From positions 7,543,001 through 7,607,000 of the forward strand of contig NC_134028.1 in assembly GCF_964204645.1 (NCBI RefSeq): DNA of 64,000 nucleotides, read 5' to 3'. Under the pieces are notes generated by a model that did no database searches, was not told the origin of the DNA, and saw only the letters and a list, made by a program, of their open reading frames with translations. Positions 11,671-26,125 of the stretch are shown in pieces; position 1 is the first letter of the stretch, and each line of letters begins with the position of its first letter. The DNA comes from Tubulanus polymorphus. Lineage: Eukaryota; Nemertea; Palaeonemertea; Tubulaniformes; Tubulanidae. Position numbers and translations under genes: made by a program.

Positions 11671-13283
11671 TTAAGGACCATGGTTGGCCTGGAAATCATG
11701 AGCGTATAAGGGACCGTGAATGGATATTGTTGCTCAATATGGTCTCCAGTCAACAAGTAACAAGTTTTAGGAGCATCAAGAATAAAGTAGGCCAACCTTT
11801 TTTTCGCCGGATATGTTCTAAAAGAAAGTTTTGAAATCGCAAAATAGAGTTCGTGGAAGTAAGTTTTCTCATCAATGTAGAAGTATTGGAATTCTATTTG
11901 TAGACATAAAAAAGTAGTAGCAAAAGTTTAGCGATTCTGTCAGTAACACGACTAATAACTCTTGAGAGATGGGTTGAATCAAAGTCACGATTTAGCCATA
12001 CAGTCATTTCTTTTTATTAGGTGACTAACGAACCTAGAATGTCATCAATCTCACTATAAACTGTGTTGATTGTTCGCCAGCTCTTCGCTTCAACATTCGC
12101 TTCGAGATAATCACTCTGTTAACTATACACGGCTAGTGCCCTGCGTAGTATCGGGCTGGACTTACGACTCAAGTCACGAGTTCACCCTGCGTGATTTTCC
12201 TATCGTTTCCTTTGCATCGAGAGAACGGGGCGCTGTACCGTTCAAAATGACTTCACTTCCGTTCGACATTCCGCCAACCGGAGGTCGTATATCGTTTGCC
12301 GATGATCGATTGTCGAAAACTAGACGGATCACTACGTTAACCCTTTCAAGGTCATAGCCCAAATTCTAATACGTGGAATTCTCGCGCGATTCTCCGAAAC
12401 TGCCGCGGGCGCTGATAGCGCAAAAGATGTGGAAATTTGGAAGGACAAAAAACTTGTTCCGTAGTTATTATTACACCGCAAGTTTTATCGACGACACATT
12501 AGCAGCCTTTTCAAAACTAGGGACACGAAATGAATTCCTTCGGGGCAATTTGAACTGAATTTTACCGATCCCCGTAATGAACGCGCACGTAGATTCGCAA
12601 CATTCCTAAGGCTTTGCCGCGCTTCCCCGCAAATGACTGTCGGAGATGACATTTTCTCCGATCAATATACGGGAGACACTTTCGTCCGACATCAAACATT
12701 GCTAAATTTCACGAAGTATACCAAACGCGCCTAAACACTTTTCTGTTGAGTGAAGCTGATAAAATGAAAGCGCCGTTGTTCGAAAGTCAAAGGCCTCATT
12801 ATCTTCGGAAATGCGATAACTTCCCAGAATAATGAACAATTCATGAACGAATAAACGTATTTCGCTTCCACCGTTTGAATTTCTATTTCGCTCGCTGAAA
12901 AGTGTTGATATCGCAATGAACCGACTTTCTCAGGTAGATCCATACCGTGATTGGTTTGATTACAACGCAAAATATGGATCGTGACCAACGTGCATTACGC
13001 CAGCACTGCAAGTCTCTGATTCATGTAGAAACTTCCATCAATGTTGACTAGCTGTTTAGAAAAAAAAACTCATTTTCAAAGACTTCGATATAATTCTGAT
13101 TGCTTTCTGGAGTCGAGCAGTAATTTGGAGAGGCGCAGGGGCCGAGCCACTGGTCTCGTCAATCCAGGTTTATGGGTTCAAACCTTCTGGGTCGAAGGTT
13201 CATCTTTAGTCTCTCATTGGGAAAAAGAAACATCAAACCCGCCTATAATGCCCTGCACGGAGCTCAGTGGGTTGAGGGAATTA

Positions 13284-13365
13284 AGTACTTTAAAGGTTAA
13301 CTATTTTATTTGACGCACGAGCTTCTGGTTCTGTATTCTGATACAACCGATAGCGAAACTAATAC
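13284..13365 (+). repeat. Family 3 remnant
   Basis: GTACTTTAAAGGTTAACTAT, TTTATTTGACGCACGAGCTT and CCGATAGCGAAACTAA recall the left half of family 3. The hammerhead-like hairpin is degraded. Confidence 0.4.
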
Positions 13366-14921
13366 AATATACGATAATAACTTTATTTCCATTTCTTTTA
13401 AATATCGGAAACAAGTTGAAAAACTGATAAATGGAATAGCTGCTTCGATTCACATTTAGTTTCTGAAATTTCAAAGATGACATAAATTCGAAAAAACTTA
13501 GGAGACTTTGGAAAAATGGACTTGTTCGCCAAAAGCGAGGGAAATATTTCGACCTTTCTCGGATGAATTTGTCACATCCGAAATTAATATGAAACTCTGA
13601 CTCTGTTGAAAATTATTTCAGTCAACAAAATGGGCTACTCTTCCATCCTCTACGTCCTCGAAAAATCACTCTCTCTAAATCTGAATTCTAATTTTTGCAT
13701 TTATTTCAAATATTTTCTTATATATTCTTATATTTCTTATATATGTATTTCTTTATACATGAAATGGATGGACAACGACCTAGACTAGACGACCTCGGTA
13801 TAGAGGCAGAATAAACAAAATTCAAATGCCGCGGGTTTCAGCAAACAAAACTCGTGACATTTTTCGGTTTCGACGATATAAACACGAACCGAACGACATC
13901 GCACGGCGCAATCTTTTTGTGTTCTCTCGTTCGTTTTAATTTCCTGGCAGCCCTGCCAGAACCAGCCGAGCGGGCAAGTGACAGAGTGGAAATTCTTAAT
14001 TATCCCTTACTTGATTGATCGAACTATTTCTATGTATGATTTCTACACATCCGAAAAGCGCGTACAGAATTCCCGTCCGAAACGACGACGTATTATATGA
14101 AATTTCTGAAATTATCAATAATCGTTATATAAAGTAGTAATATAATGTAAGTCGTGATATTTGTGTACGCGCTGATGACGGATAACCCTAAAAATCATTA
14201 GATTTCTTCGTCTGCAGAAATTGTTTCGCCGCGCAAATAGATTGCTTTATGAGTACGGACGGATTATTAAAGCCATGCGTAGAAGCGCACGATGCGTGAA
14301 CGAAGAACACCGCTCGCACACATTGCATAACACACGATCGAAAATGCAGGGGAAAAAACCAGGCGCAGACCGCGCCGAAGTGTAAGCGCACGCAAAGGTT
14401 TATGTTGAAAGATCCAATAAAGCGCGGGACAGACCAGGAAACAAGCGAAATAACTAAATTAGCTAAAATTACATCACGCTTCGTCCGGCGACTGTAAATC
14501 AGTCCGTAGTAAACGACGTTTCGTAAAGACGGAAACGAATTCAGAGATTTCCTCCATCAATCTAGGTCTCGCTGACATGCAAGGCTGTCGCTGCTGAGAC
14601 ATAATGAGCCGATGAAGATCGAGACCAAGGCCGTTTAGATGATTTGAGTTTATCTCGATATACGAAGAAAGTTTCGCTATGAGTGGTCAAATTGTGGTCC
14701 TATTAATCCACGCCGAAGGTGATATAATAGCGGTTTGTATTTTTTTTTTAGATGAGTGTAATGATATCCGCCGATGAAGCCTACTGACGGTAAAGCAACA
14801 TCATTTAAAAGCTCCACTCTATATCAAAGCAACATCTTAAGAAAGAGAAAGCTCCACATCATACTGGAATATCCCACACTTCTATATGTTTGTATATCTT
14901 TATGGCATGCTTTAATCTATT

Positions 14922-14999
14922 GTGGAATAAATTATCATCAAATTATAATTATTTTGGCAGGTGGAATAAATTATCATCAAATTATAATTGTTTTGCCAG
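14922..14999 (+). repeat. 39-bp tandem duplication
   Basis: GTGGAATAAATTATCATCAA plus ATTATAATTATTTTGGCAG, then the same unit again with two changes. Only two units. Confidence 0.85.
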
Positions 15000-15127
15000 A
15001 AGACCTGCCTCGGTACTATATACTTATTAATTTCTCCGATTTTCGATAGTTTCAACGTCGAATATCGTTGTATGTTATCTTTGTTTTTAATTCCCCTGTA
15101 AGCCAACGTTAAAAACGTTCAGAATTT

Positions 15128-15390
15128 TGAACCCAATCAGTCTCTTGCCGGTTCAGACTGTTTGGACGATTGTTTGAATGAACCGGAACCGATAAACAAA
15201 AAACTCTCTAAACTCGACCGCCTGTCACACGACTATATCTGTACTTCGATTTCTAAATATCAAAATCAAAACCTTGCTTTTCTCCCGGCAGGTGTGGCGG
15301 GTTTATAAGTAACAACAAACCGAAAAATCATTCGAAATCTATCAATCAAATAAATAACAAGGTCAATCCCTATGTAAAGATTTAAAAAAA
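15128..15390 (+). repeat. Dispersed repeat family A, nearly full length
   Basis: It starts near CTCTTGCCGGTTCAGACTGT and passes through GAATGAACCGGAACCG, CTCGACCGCCTGTCACACGA and TCCCGGCAGGTGTGGCGGG to AACAAGGTCAATCCCTATG and an A-rich end. Confidence 0.6.
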
Positions 15391-16163
15391 AAACGTGCAG
15401 AATTCAACGATAGATCACGAGAGAACGTATAACGCCACAAAAATCTATATGAAAGATGCAAATGGGAACTACAACAAAACATCAGTTATAATATGCCATT
15501 TCTCGACATGACGTCGACGCTTTTCTGACGAGAAGCTGTATGAAAATTAATTTCTCAAGCTGATTACAGTTGACACGAGCAGACTTTGTACGATAATTAC
15601 TGAGCGTGCGACGAGCGCAATGGCATTTCAGAAGGACGCTATATATGTACGTACACGCAGAATCCATATAGAGCTACAAATTAAATTCACTGGCCACGCC
15701 GCATTTCATTTAATAGCTGAAACAGCTTGACGTCCACAAACAGTATCCAGATCAATCCAAACGTTAGAGGCACATGTTGCCCAAGGAACTGAGTTTGTAT
15801 TCATATATATATACGGACATGTTGTTACAAGCTGGTTCGAATCCCAAATTCCATTATTTACTGGTCACCCTGAGATCCATTAGCCGGGTTTGTCTGGTAA
15901 AGCGAGTCAACTCGATCTCCTCGGTCCGCTGTTCGTTTCTTGACACGCTCGGTCATGGCTAAGCTAATCGACTCTGTGGCGTCTGGGTCGTTCGGTCAAT
16001 TTACTATTGCATCATCCAGAGAACTATGAAAAAACTGTGAGTGAAGAACTCCATAAGAGCATGGACGTATAGACTATTGTTTACGCGCAGGGTAAAGAGT
16101 GATCCTGCACGCTGCAATGTTGATTTTTCCTGTTTTCATTCGACTGAGTAAACGGAAGGGTCA

Positions 16164-16487
16164 CATCCTCGGCCCCGACATGAATTCGAACCTGATAGCA
16201 TCGCTAGACTCAGCAACGGTACGAAACCTGCCACACTAGACCGGATGCGCAAGTACACGCGCAGGTTTGCCGCAAGAAAACTTGCGGCACCAATCAGATT
16301 GCTCGTTGTAATCGCTGAGGGAAATTTCACAGATATACTATAAATGGAAACCCCGGGCTGAAATAAAACGGGATCTGATTGGCTTTAAGCTGCACATGTA
16401 CCTGCGCACCCGGTTTAGTGTGGCAGGGTATCGTGCCGTGGCCGAGTCTAGCGATGCCATCAGGTACGAATCCTTGCCGGGGGGATG
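16164..16487. mobile_element. MITE with tRNA-like termini, long copy
   Basis: Terminal arms CATCCTCGG... and ...GGGGGGATG surround an interior with sub-terminal inverted repeats (GCGCAGGTTTGCCGCAAG, ACCTGCGCACCCGG) and the shared core AAAACTTGCGGCACCAATCA to AAATAAAACGGGAT. It is the same element as at 53823-54146. No matching target duplication is visible, so its ends may have decayed. Confidence 0.6.
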
Positions 16488-19400
16488 GTACGAACACGGC
16501 TATTGTATGCAAGAACGCCATATTTTATCAGTCAAAAGGTATTGGGTTATTGACACATCTCGACGGTGCGCTTTGTTGATATGTTGGGTGCGATGTTTCG
16601 GTAGGACCATGGATCAACAACGGTCTAGAGTCCAGACAGACAGGTGATGGCGACACGTGTCCTAACCATTAAAAAAAACATGTAATCTTTGCTTGGCAGA
16701 TATTTTTGAATTCCGTGTACCTGTTTTCGATATAAGCGATCGACAACACTGAGACAAAAAATACGCATTTTCGCCACCATTCTCACATGGGAAAAACAAA
16801 ACAGATGTCTCCCAGGCACTGCGTCTCATTTTGGGGTGATATAACCAGACGAGAAAGCGATCGAAGGGTAAACGTCCAACCCGTCACAAAAATGACAGAT
16901 ATACGATCGTGAAAATATCTCGCGGCATTTGAATGGAATTGGTTTTGCGGATTCTGCACGTTTTAATTAAGCTGATATCATCACGCAATATCATCCTGGA
17001 AATCCGTATTTGCTCGGCTACGGCTGATGCTGGTGTATCGCTCTATTTTGCCGTACGCGTACGCTCACCGCGAAACGTCGTCCTTTTCTGAGACGCTAAA
17101 ACGTACGGTAGTCAGCCGGGAGAATGTTTTTTTTCCAAATTGTCTGGATAGAAAAATCGATGGTCGACCGGAATTTATTTCTCGTTCCGGCATCGGAAAT
17201 CATCTATAGTTGAACCTTAGACATATTTTCACTGCATATAGCTTACGTAACTTACTGGAGCTTTCTTCTAGTTCTCTAACCAACTGGGGTTTCCTCTCTG
17301 ATGACATTATTCTCCATCGTGTTCCAGTAAGTTATCTATATCACCCAGTTAAAATAAGTCTATATGGTTCAGATGAACCCGAATAAATGAACCAGGAAGT
17401 CACCTGTCGAAAACAGAAATCGTTAACCTTCACGTTCATCCAGAATTGGATGAATAATAACTTTAAAAAGCCAATTCAAAAGGGATGTGACGCTCGCGTT
17501 CAGTTTAAATTGGCCTCTGATGATATTCCGATTTGATATTCGAAATCTTCGATTTAACTGTCGAATCCTTGCTCTAGATATACAGCAGCTTAGAATTATA
17601 CAGAGTACGCAGACAGTTTCAATACATCGCCTCGTCCTCTTTACTTTTTTGCTTCAAAACAATCGCAAACAGGTAAGAGCTTCCTCGGCAAATTCAACCT
17701 ACCGGAATTAAGACAATTCGTGCGTGTGCTTTCGCACAATGTATTATTTGTGTATACGCGGTCTTTTTTTCCGCGAACTGCGGTAGTCGCTGCATTATCG
17801 GCATCGTCGGGGGATTCTATCTCGAACACACGCGTGTATAAGATATTATTCGGTGTCTCTAATTCGAACGCCCGACGGATTCGGGAATGTTCGCTTTCCG
17901 GAAGACTCGCGGGGAACGGTGAGAAATTCTTAGCGCAAACTCGAGGGATTCTCGAAAAGCTTAAAACAGAACACAAATGAATCGCGCGCGATTGCGCGTA
18001 TTGACAAGAGAATAAATTCATCATACATATATTCATCGAAAGGCATAATGCGACGTTGAGCAATCTATCAGATGAAATACCCTAAAGGGTTTTTTGAAAG
18101 AGATTTCATTTTCATTTTGGAATTTCTCGTTTGTATGACAAATTGTTATGCTTCATTTTGTTTCATCAAGCTGTTTGTGTTTTCCTTAATTCTAAACGCT
18201 GACATTACGGTCGAAATGACGTGTTTCCGCCAAGTTGTCGATGTTTTTGATGTATCTACGAATCACCCCTTATGTGAAAACACCTAAACTGCCTGGCGCG
18301 ATTATTATCATCGGACATTGGTCGGGAAGTGAACCTCTTTTTCTGAGCGAGTCATTATCTTCAATATTATAAGTGACTCTTTTTCGAACGAGCAGGCCCG
18401 CCAGCGAATCATGTCAATATGGTTCATGATTAGCCAGTAACCGATGAAATGGCATAACGGTTATGACAAAATTGGCGCCAGTTACCTAGGTAACGGACGT
18501 TCGAGCAGAAATGTTGTTGCCTCTGGCAAGCAACGAAAGACAGGTTAGGCAGGTACAGACAGTCGGCAAAACCTGCTCATACAAAAGTTACACATCTATG
18601 GCTACCCCTTTCTGTAGTTCCATATTTATGAGTGAATTTATGTCCGATGAGCTTGATGAGGATCTCAGAAAAACGCGATGAGTCTATGATCGAGTTTCAA
18701 CTAATGATCGCTTTTCCGGGGTTTAAATTAAAGCTAGAAAAGTGAACATCACTTTAATTAAAGGCAATGATTAGTATTTTTCAAATGTCAAATCACATTA
18801 TTCACATTCAAGACATCAGATAAGATTGGGCGATGCTCATATTGGTACTGCATGTGACGGTATGTCCGATTCAATGAAGACTGGTTTTCGCCATTTTGGA
18901 ATAAAGCCTCGTTCCAGTGCACAATCTACAGCGTGATCATAGTTCTTCTTTTTAATCTTAAAAGAAGCGATCGTCCCTCTTTTTGATCATAGAGATTTGA
19001 CCTTATATGATTTGGTGTCCCTTACAAACCCGCCATGCCTGCCGGAAACGAAACAACGGGTTTGATTTTGTTGAAGTACATATATAGTTGGGTTATCGGT
19101 GGTCGAATTTACCGAACTTTTAGTTTGGTCGTCAGTGTTGCAAACTTGCCGTACAGATACCGTTAGAGAATATCATTATCTAGAAATTTCGCGGATCTTG
19201 TAAATTTCGCATCGAGTTTACCGTCAATATGGCGTCGGTCACGTGAAAAGAAGTTCATGGCTGCGCGAGCTTTGTAATATGCCCTCCGCGGTGTCATTCA
19301 CAGTGCAAGATTCCATAAGTTACTTCCATATTACCCATCGGAGATGAGGGTAATATAGCTTTTTATCGTCGAGAATGTCCTCAGCGTGTCCAACGAGGCG

Positions 19401-22400
19401 TGGTTGATGATATTTCAGGAATGTCTAGTCAATCTCGATGCTACATTGTACATCAAAGCGGCCTCAATCGCCTCAGATGAGAGCTTTGTGTGGGGAGCTT
19501 TACGTTTTTCAGTTATTGCCTTCGTTGCTCGCGTGTTTACACGCGCTGAAACATTTGTCCACAACCGACTGGTCATCGGCGTATCTAATTGTGAACAACC
19601 GTAACGAATGACGGACCAATAAAAGTAGTAATCTTATGAAGAAAATACCCGGACGCGGTCATTTCAAGACGTCATTTTTTTATGAACAGACATTCCGCAC
19701 TAGAATTTTTGGATCATGAAATAATCTTCAGAGATATATAAATCGAAATACAGCTCCAATGAAGCACTTAACGTTTTCTGCACTGGACTACAATAAGCCT
19801 TTTTACAGTTTCCAGGCGCCATTTTTGGGTACCCGCCGGGTCCGCATTGTTGAATTTTTTGTCCCTATTTTTCTCCGGTTTAATTTTTTCATTTCGTTCA
19901 TATCTCTGGATTTGATTAAGATAGAAACAAAGTAAAAATATCGATGAACTCGGCTGATAATTATCTTTTCTATGATATCACTCATTTATTAAGTTAATGC
20001 AACAATGTGCCAATTACTAGGATCCGAACCTTATCTGAGGATGACTCAACTTATATCGTAGTTAGAATGTAAGTCATGGGCTCGAACGTAATTCATGGAA
20101 ATCAAGTTGATAAAAAGGCATTTACGAAGCATCAGAAAACCCTTACCAAATCTGCAACGCAGTACTGCGAAATATTGAACAACGTAATGGTTTACTTTTT
20201 CAGAGAAATCTAGCTTCCGATTGAAATGCTGTTATCTATTATTCTCTTGTTTGACCATGTCGGCAGCCGCTACGTTTTCAAAACGTTCCCTAGCGCGACG
20301 CGTACGTGAATATTATGTTTCTACGATCATCATGAACAAATCGTTACTGGCAGACTTTCCAAACTTGGCAGATTGCACACAGCTTAATTGAATACGTGGT
20401 GAGATGGAAGTTCGGTTCATATGCATTACACGAAGTTCCGTTCGCTTGGTTATCTGGTACATCTAACGTATGGTATATACATGTGTAATGCAATAGATGT
20501 TCAGATTTTGCTATCGTTTAATGGCCAACACGTACATTTTACCGATTTACTAACACCAGAGATTGTATCGACAGATCAATTCCAATCTGTTATCTATAAT
20601 GGATTATTTATATCTCGATCATCTTACATATGTATATATATCTATAAGGAACATTGGCCTATCTCAGCATCTTCCGCAGCGGTTTGACGGTACATCCCCG
20701 GCCGGTTTATAAGTAAATCGTAGCCACCGCATCGGTTATAGATATCGATTTGTGGAGGATGGTATAGATAACAAAAAAAGCAGTTCTGTTCATCTATAGA
20801 TCACTTAACACCACGCGGGAAAGATTGGAACCCTTTTTGACTTACAAATGAATTTCATAAATCTCCTTATCATCAATAATGATTCTAGGTTTATACGATT
20901 TTCACGCCAGCCTTGTACACTCTCTTACACACCACGCTTACACAGAAACTGGCAACGTAGCACATCAAAGGAGATATGATTAAATGATACGATTAAACTT
21001 CCGATCTACATTTCATCGTAATCCTTATCAAAATGATCGTATTGATGGTGTAAAAAAAAAATATTTTTAATATATCATAAATTCGTTTTTTTGTCCATGG
21101 AGGATTATAATACGAGCGGAAATGAAAACACATTCAAATATTTCTATCGGTTTCGAAGATGAATAGATTGAGAACATTTTCAATTCGTTATTTCTCCGCA
21201 CGATTCGTCGATGAAAATAATGCGACTGATAAAATGAACACATTTGCCGCACGCATGAGAAATTGGTACTTCATATTCGCAAAAATCGATTCAAAATGCA
21301 CTAATGAACATGCAAGGATCGTATTGGCACAGCTGAATACTGGCCGATTCAAAAAGAAAAATGAGCATCTGTTATTACAATCGGCGGTCAAAATAAATAA
21401 GTGTAGTGTGACATAATTGAAACTACGCGCACATTTCAATACTTCACGCCATGTAATTAATAAAAAGTCCAGAAGGACTGGTAGACTGATATGAATCTCA
21501 GTATAGTCAACAAGTATAAACCCACAGTTAATATAAAAGCGTTTATTGTATTGACAGTTTCGGAATTTATCTATAAAACTGTGGGATTTTACTTGTCAAA
21601 CCCGGGATAGATTCGGACGCCTTTGAAAAAAAGCCTCCACGTTTTTTTTCCGCTTTCTCATTCGGGCTTCAATTAATTTTTGGCGGGGGGGGGGGGGGCA
21701 GGGGAACCCGAAAAGGCAGTTCCATGGGATATGACATTGTCACAAAGGGCAATGTTCCAAAATTCCTGTGGGGCCTGTCTCACAGCCTTGCATTTTCGAG
21801 GTTATGCTGGAGGGGTAAAGAATATCGAAAAAAAATAACTAACATATTGCAGTCAGTCAGTCATGCTAGCAGTCGATGTGAAAAAACATAGGTGGTTTAG
21901 AATTGGCTGGCATTTTCATTCTAAAGCTAGTTGATCATAAATTTAGTACATACCTGTAGCAGTTCGCACATCAATGGGGAGGGAGTTTGTAATGGTTAGG
22001 ATACATAGTAAGCCAATAAGAATTTATGTCACTATCAGTGTTTTCGTTCGGGTCCGGTGAAATCGACGAGCCGCAATAAACATATAAGTTCATCTATATT
22101 GCTCTCTATCGATCGATATGTATGTCTGTGTAATGAGCGACATCCGGGGTGTCGTGTATCCGAACGTCCGGTCTACTGGATTTCCCTCATTCAACGTGTG
22201 GTGTCTGGGTTCGAGAGATCATTTAACGAATTGATCTTTGAAACAAGCACGGCTGCTCGGAGAGAGTATGCCCTCAAAGCTTACGCTTCTTGGTCACGAT
22301 GGAAATAATCTGTAACCGCGTTATCCAAACTAACTTAAACGTATTGAAGCATAGAAATACCCGAGCATTCGAAAACCTTCAGATCATCACTGTATACTCA

Positions 22401-22994
22401 TATACTATGCTTTCGGAATTCAAAATTATTCTATTTCGACATTTTCCCATTCATTTCTGAGACGGTTTGATTTCCATTTTTTTTTTCATTGAAATAACGA
22501 AAGAATTCGACTTGTCATATACGACCCAGTCGTCGAAATTCCCCATAGATTTCCGACGAAATCACTGAACAATCTGCCCTTGCGATAAGCAGGAAATTAT
22601 CTAGATGTTTTTGCTGAGTTAATGTTTTATTTAGTAGACAAGTTGCTCTGTTGACTGAAAGAGAGAGAGAGTGTTTATCTATTTCCAGCAACGTGCCCTG
22701 ATGATCTGTGCTGATTGTCCAAACGTTATGTATTAATTCCTACTGTTATCATTGCTATATATATGATAGGCTGCGCATTAGTTCTACGCTCGTAACCAGA
22801 AGATATATTTTTTTCCGATAAAGGAGTGACTATTACCCCCAAGTCTATAAGTCTCGATTCCCGATGTGCAAACAATATTGTGTATATTATCAATTCCGAA
22901 GAGATCAAGGGCTAATGAGAGTGGCATATATAAGGCCTAATTCTACAGTGAAATCTCCAAGGACCAGCATTATCTATAATTCAGTTTATAGCGG
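16488..22994. other. Gene-poor stretch
   Basis: Overlapping ORFs on both strands at 17641-18063 reach 140 codons but have no recognisable motif. A poly-G run sits at about 21684-21698. Apart from the family A fragment near 19,010 I see no supported feature. Confidence 0.45.
19010..19130 (-). repeat. Dispersed repeat family A, 3' fragment on the minus strand
   Basis: On the plus strand it reads GTGTCCCTTACAAACCCGCC, GGGTTTGATTTTGTTGAAGT and GGTTATCGGTGGTCGAATTT, the reverse complement of the family core. Confidence 0.5.
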
Positions 22995-23442
22995 CAGGTT
23001 AGTAGTTTGTTGGAAGTCCGCACTTCTTAAATCAGCTTTATTATGAAACATATCATTTGTAGACTTAGTAGAAATATCAATTCGGGAACCTAAAAACCTT
23101 TCTTCAAATTCCCCTGATTCAATGGAGAATCCGCAAACAAAGGATTATTTAGCTTTTGTTTAAATTAAAACGAGGACCCTGTTCCACAGTTGTGAGTTGA
23201 AATTTGATTCAGAGTTAACCCATTGAAAATTAACTGGTCTTTTTCATTTAGAGTTAACTCTAGCTCACATATGTGGAACTGGATCTAGGGTCCAGTCCCA
23301 CAGTTCCGAGTTAAGACTTGACTCTGAGTTAACTCATTGAAAACGAACTAACTTTGACTCAGAGTTAACTCTAACTCACAACTGTGGAACTGGTAGGTCT
23401 TTCAAACCGGACCCAGGTTAGTAGTTTGTTGGAAGTCCGCAC
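22995..23442 (+). repeat. 29-bp direct repeats bracketing a 390-bp insert
   Basis: The word starting CAGGTTAGTAGTTTGTTGGA and ending AGTCCGCAC occurs at 22995-23023 and exactly again at 23414-23442. The tandem family C palindromes lie between. It could be a long target duplication or a local segmental duplication. Confidence 0.55.
23175..23392. repeat. Palindromic repeat family C, two tandem copies
   Basis: Two about 105-bp units follow each other: GTTCCACAGTTGTGAGTTGA ... CACATATGTGGAACTGGATC, then GTCCCACAGTTCCGAGTTAA ... CACAACTGTGGAACTGG. Each unit is an inverted repeat ending in CCAGTTCCACA-type termini. Confidence 0.6.
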
Positions 23443-23769
23443 AAGTGCAAACAACTGTTATGAAAATAGATGCCAGGCAAGATAAGTACGAAAAATGGTG
23501 CAGCAACCTACACAATACGATCACGAAACATGATGCTGCACTGGATGAACTTACAAAATCAGCTGAATTTGGTAGTGGCAGAATGGATGTATAAAATAGT
23601 TGCCGAAAACAAAACTTTATTAGCAAATCTAAAAAGTGCCGATAAACGTATGGCCTCTCTATCAGCTGAACTGAAGTCTTCAAAAGATGATGTACAAAAC
23701 CTGGAGATTATACTTTGTATGGACCTTCAGAAACAGATGCGACTATCAGCAACACCGGTAGACCCATAA
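23443..23769 (+). pseudogene. Decayed coiled-coil ORF fragment, possibly retroelement ORF1
   Basis: One frame gives AENKTLLANLKSADKRMASL and SAELKSSKDDVQNLE, heptad-like. Another, upstream, gives KIDARQDKYEKWCSNLHNTI followed by TKHDAALDELTKSAEFG. The two hydrophilic helical stretches in different frames look like one frameshifted coiled-coil protein, as in retroelement ORF1/Gag-like proteins. No diagnostic motif, so the origin is a guess. Confidence 0.25.
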
Positions 23770-23802
23770 GATATCACAGAAAACTGCGTTATTGTTTCAG
23801 GA

Positions 23803-23945
<143 letters not shown>

Positions 23946-25984
23946 TTCTAAAGATCGCAAATAAGACTAATTAACAACTGATCAACTCTAATCGTCTATT
24001 CCATGAGCCGCGGATTCAAATCGGGTAGACCAGTGCCGCGACGGGCATCTTTAATTCGATGGAAATACACGTGTATTAAACGTTAAGACAATCCATTACC
24101 CGCAATATCTCGAGTGTAATAAATGATCTGATATGGATTTAACGTTAAGACAAATCGACCGTGCACAAATTTTCCGTAATCCGCTGAGAACGCTATCTGG
24201 ATTAGACATCTCCTCAAACGATGGTATAATCTCGTATAGCGACGTGCACATGCGTCGAAAGACGCCCGAGTATAACTCGCAAGATTTGCGATGCATGGAC
24301 TCGGTTAAAACGCCGGGGATAAATTTCAAGTTGATATACATCGGACTGAAATATTAATCGAGTTCTTCCCGACTTGGCGATATTTATATATACATATACA
24401 TGAATATGTTCAGACCATGTCTGGTAATATCATGGTACCGTTTGAATTTCAATGCTATCACAGTTAAAACCTTGTTGATGTGTTATGTCTTGGACTGTTT
24501 TAAGTTGAAGCACAATAGAAATCCGTGTATCCACAATAATCCAGAATAAAGATCTTGAAATCATTATAGATATAAGATTTTTATCTACTTTTTGATGGCT
24601 GTTATCGTTATGGCTAAATCGTATGATTAGAATGACTTAATGTATAGGATCTTTATTCATCTGGCACCAGTTTCACAGTGAGTGATGTCTTAATCATTAA
24701 GTATGAAAACTCGGATTTTTCAAGGAAATACGACGTTTTTTTCATTTTGGCGTTCCGGCTCCCTCATTTGCATATCAGGAAGTTTACGTTACTGCCCTAA
24801 TCAGCCACTATTCTTAATCGACCTGAGACTAATATAGATTCAGGAGGCGATCGTGAAACTCTCTGCTTTTTCATCGCGATGACGTCATCATTCCGGTGAA
24901 GCAAATGCGAGATTTATACGACAGAACCCAAAAATTCGTTAGTGATCACAGATGGGCGCCAAAGAACAAAAAGTGCTCTGGCAATGAAGTTCCGCTCAAA
25001 AGCGATACCAGATAGACAAATTTGGTATCATTCGAAAGCTTTGCATCTTGGCTTCAGGGAATAATATATTTTATAATAAATCACCAACAATTACGGCTAA
25101 ACGAACAATATGACATCACGTACACTAGGTACGTACCTCGATCGGGCACCGAGTGTATTTTATGTGGCTTCGGTTGAAGTCGGACCGATCGTACGCAGCA
25201 AACAACACGACCTAGCTTGCTCGAAGTTTTCGATTGATATTGAATCTTCGTCCTGAAAGCCAAGCGGAAAACTGATACGATTCTAGGAAATATAATCAGA
25301 AACCAGACAGAACCCTCTTTCAACCTATGCCACTGCGTCGCGTTTTTGTCGATCATATATTCCGCCAGTGTTTCGCAAGGAGTAATGTCTCCGCTGTTTT
25401 TCTTTGTTGAACAATAAAGTAGCCTCGCGTCGCTGGTGGATAATTTGATTACGGGACTTATCGCTAAAATCAAAGGTTATGTTTTATATGCGTGTACATG
25501 CGCGCACGAAACAATCACTCCCCGCGAATACCTGGATGCTCTTTAGTTGCCCCAGACAAAATACCACAGAAAAAGTACATTAAAATGTGTGAATAACATA
25601 ACGAAAATCCAGATCCGTCACAGTACGACTTGACATTCATTAAAGTTTCAAGATCGTGTTGTTTATATGACTTACGTACCTACGGAAGAGCATTGCGACC
25701 ATATGGTTTTGTTCCTAAGCCAAAATTTCGACTTATAAACTCGAAATTTTGACTTACTAAGACATTTCAAAATCCCATGAAAAAAAACAAAACAGTTAAA
25801 CTAATACGATGTATTGAATTAGGCAGTCGACAAAATCAACCCCAATCAGAATAACGTGGTAAAAATACGCAATGAATCGCGAGAGACGAGTAGAATATAA
25901 GTCCCACAATCACAGGATCGAAAAAGTTAAAAAATCGAAACTATCAAAATTTATTAAAATCCCGAATTTTCGGTTTTATAATAA

Positions 25985-26125
25985 AAACCATTTTCAAGAG
26001 TCGCTTGCCGGTTTAGATTGGTTGGAAAATTGTTTAAATTAACCGGAATCGAAATTTCCAAATATGTACTTCGATCAAAATAAAAAATTCGATAAATTCG
26101 ACCGCCGACCAGACCGACCATTCTA
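25985..26125 (+). repeat. Dispersed repeat family A, 5' half
   Basis: GTCGCTTGCCGGTTTAGATT, TTAACCGGAATCGAAATTTC and ATTCGACCGCCGACCAGACC follow the family order. The right half is missing. Confidence 0.5.

Larger units (their letters stand above)
11671..16163. other. Gene-poor stretch
   Basis: It holds the family 3 remnant, the 39-bp tandem and a family A copy. A B-box-like GGTTCGAATCCC at 15836 stands alone, without a tRNA fold. No supported exon. Confidence 0.45.

Noticed and set aside
17641-18063. 140-codon minus-strand ORF overlapping an 86-codon plus-strand ORF
   Set aside because: Mutual overlap, no recognisable motif, no signal peptide, no splice context.
25081-25473. 130-codon minus-strand ORF
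   Set aside because: No domain, membrane pattern or splice signals, and unlike known retroelement proteins.
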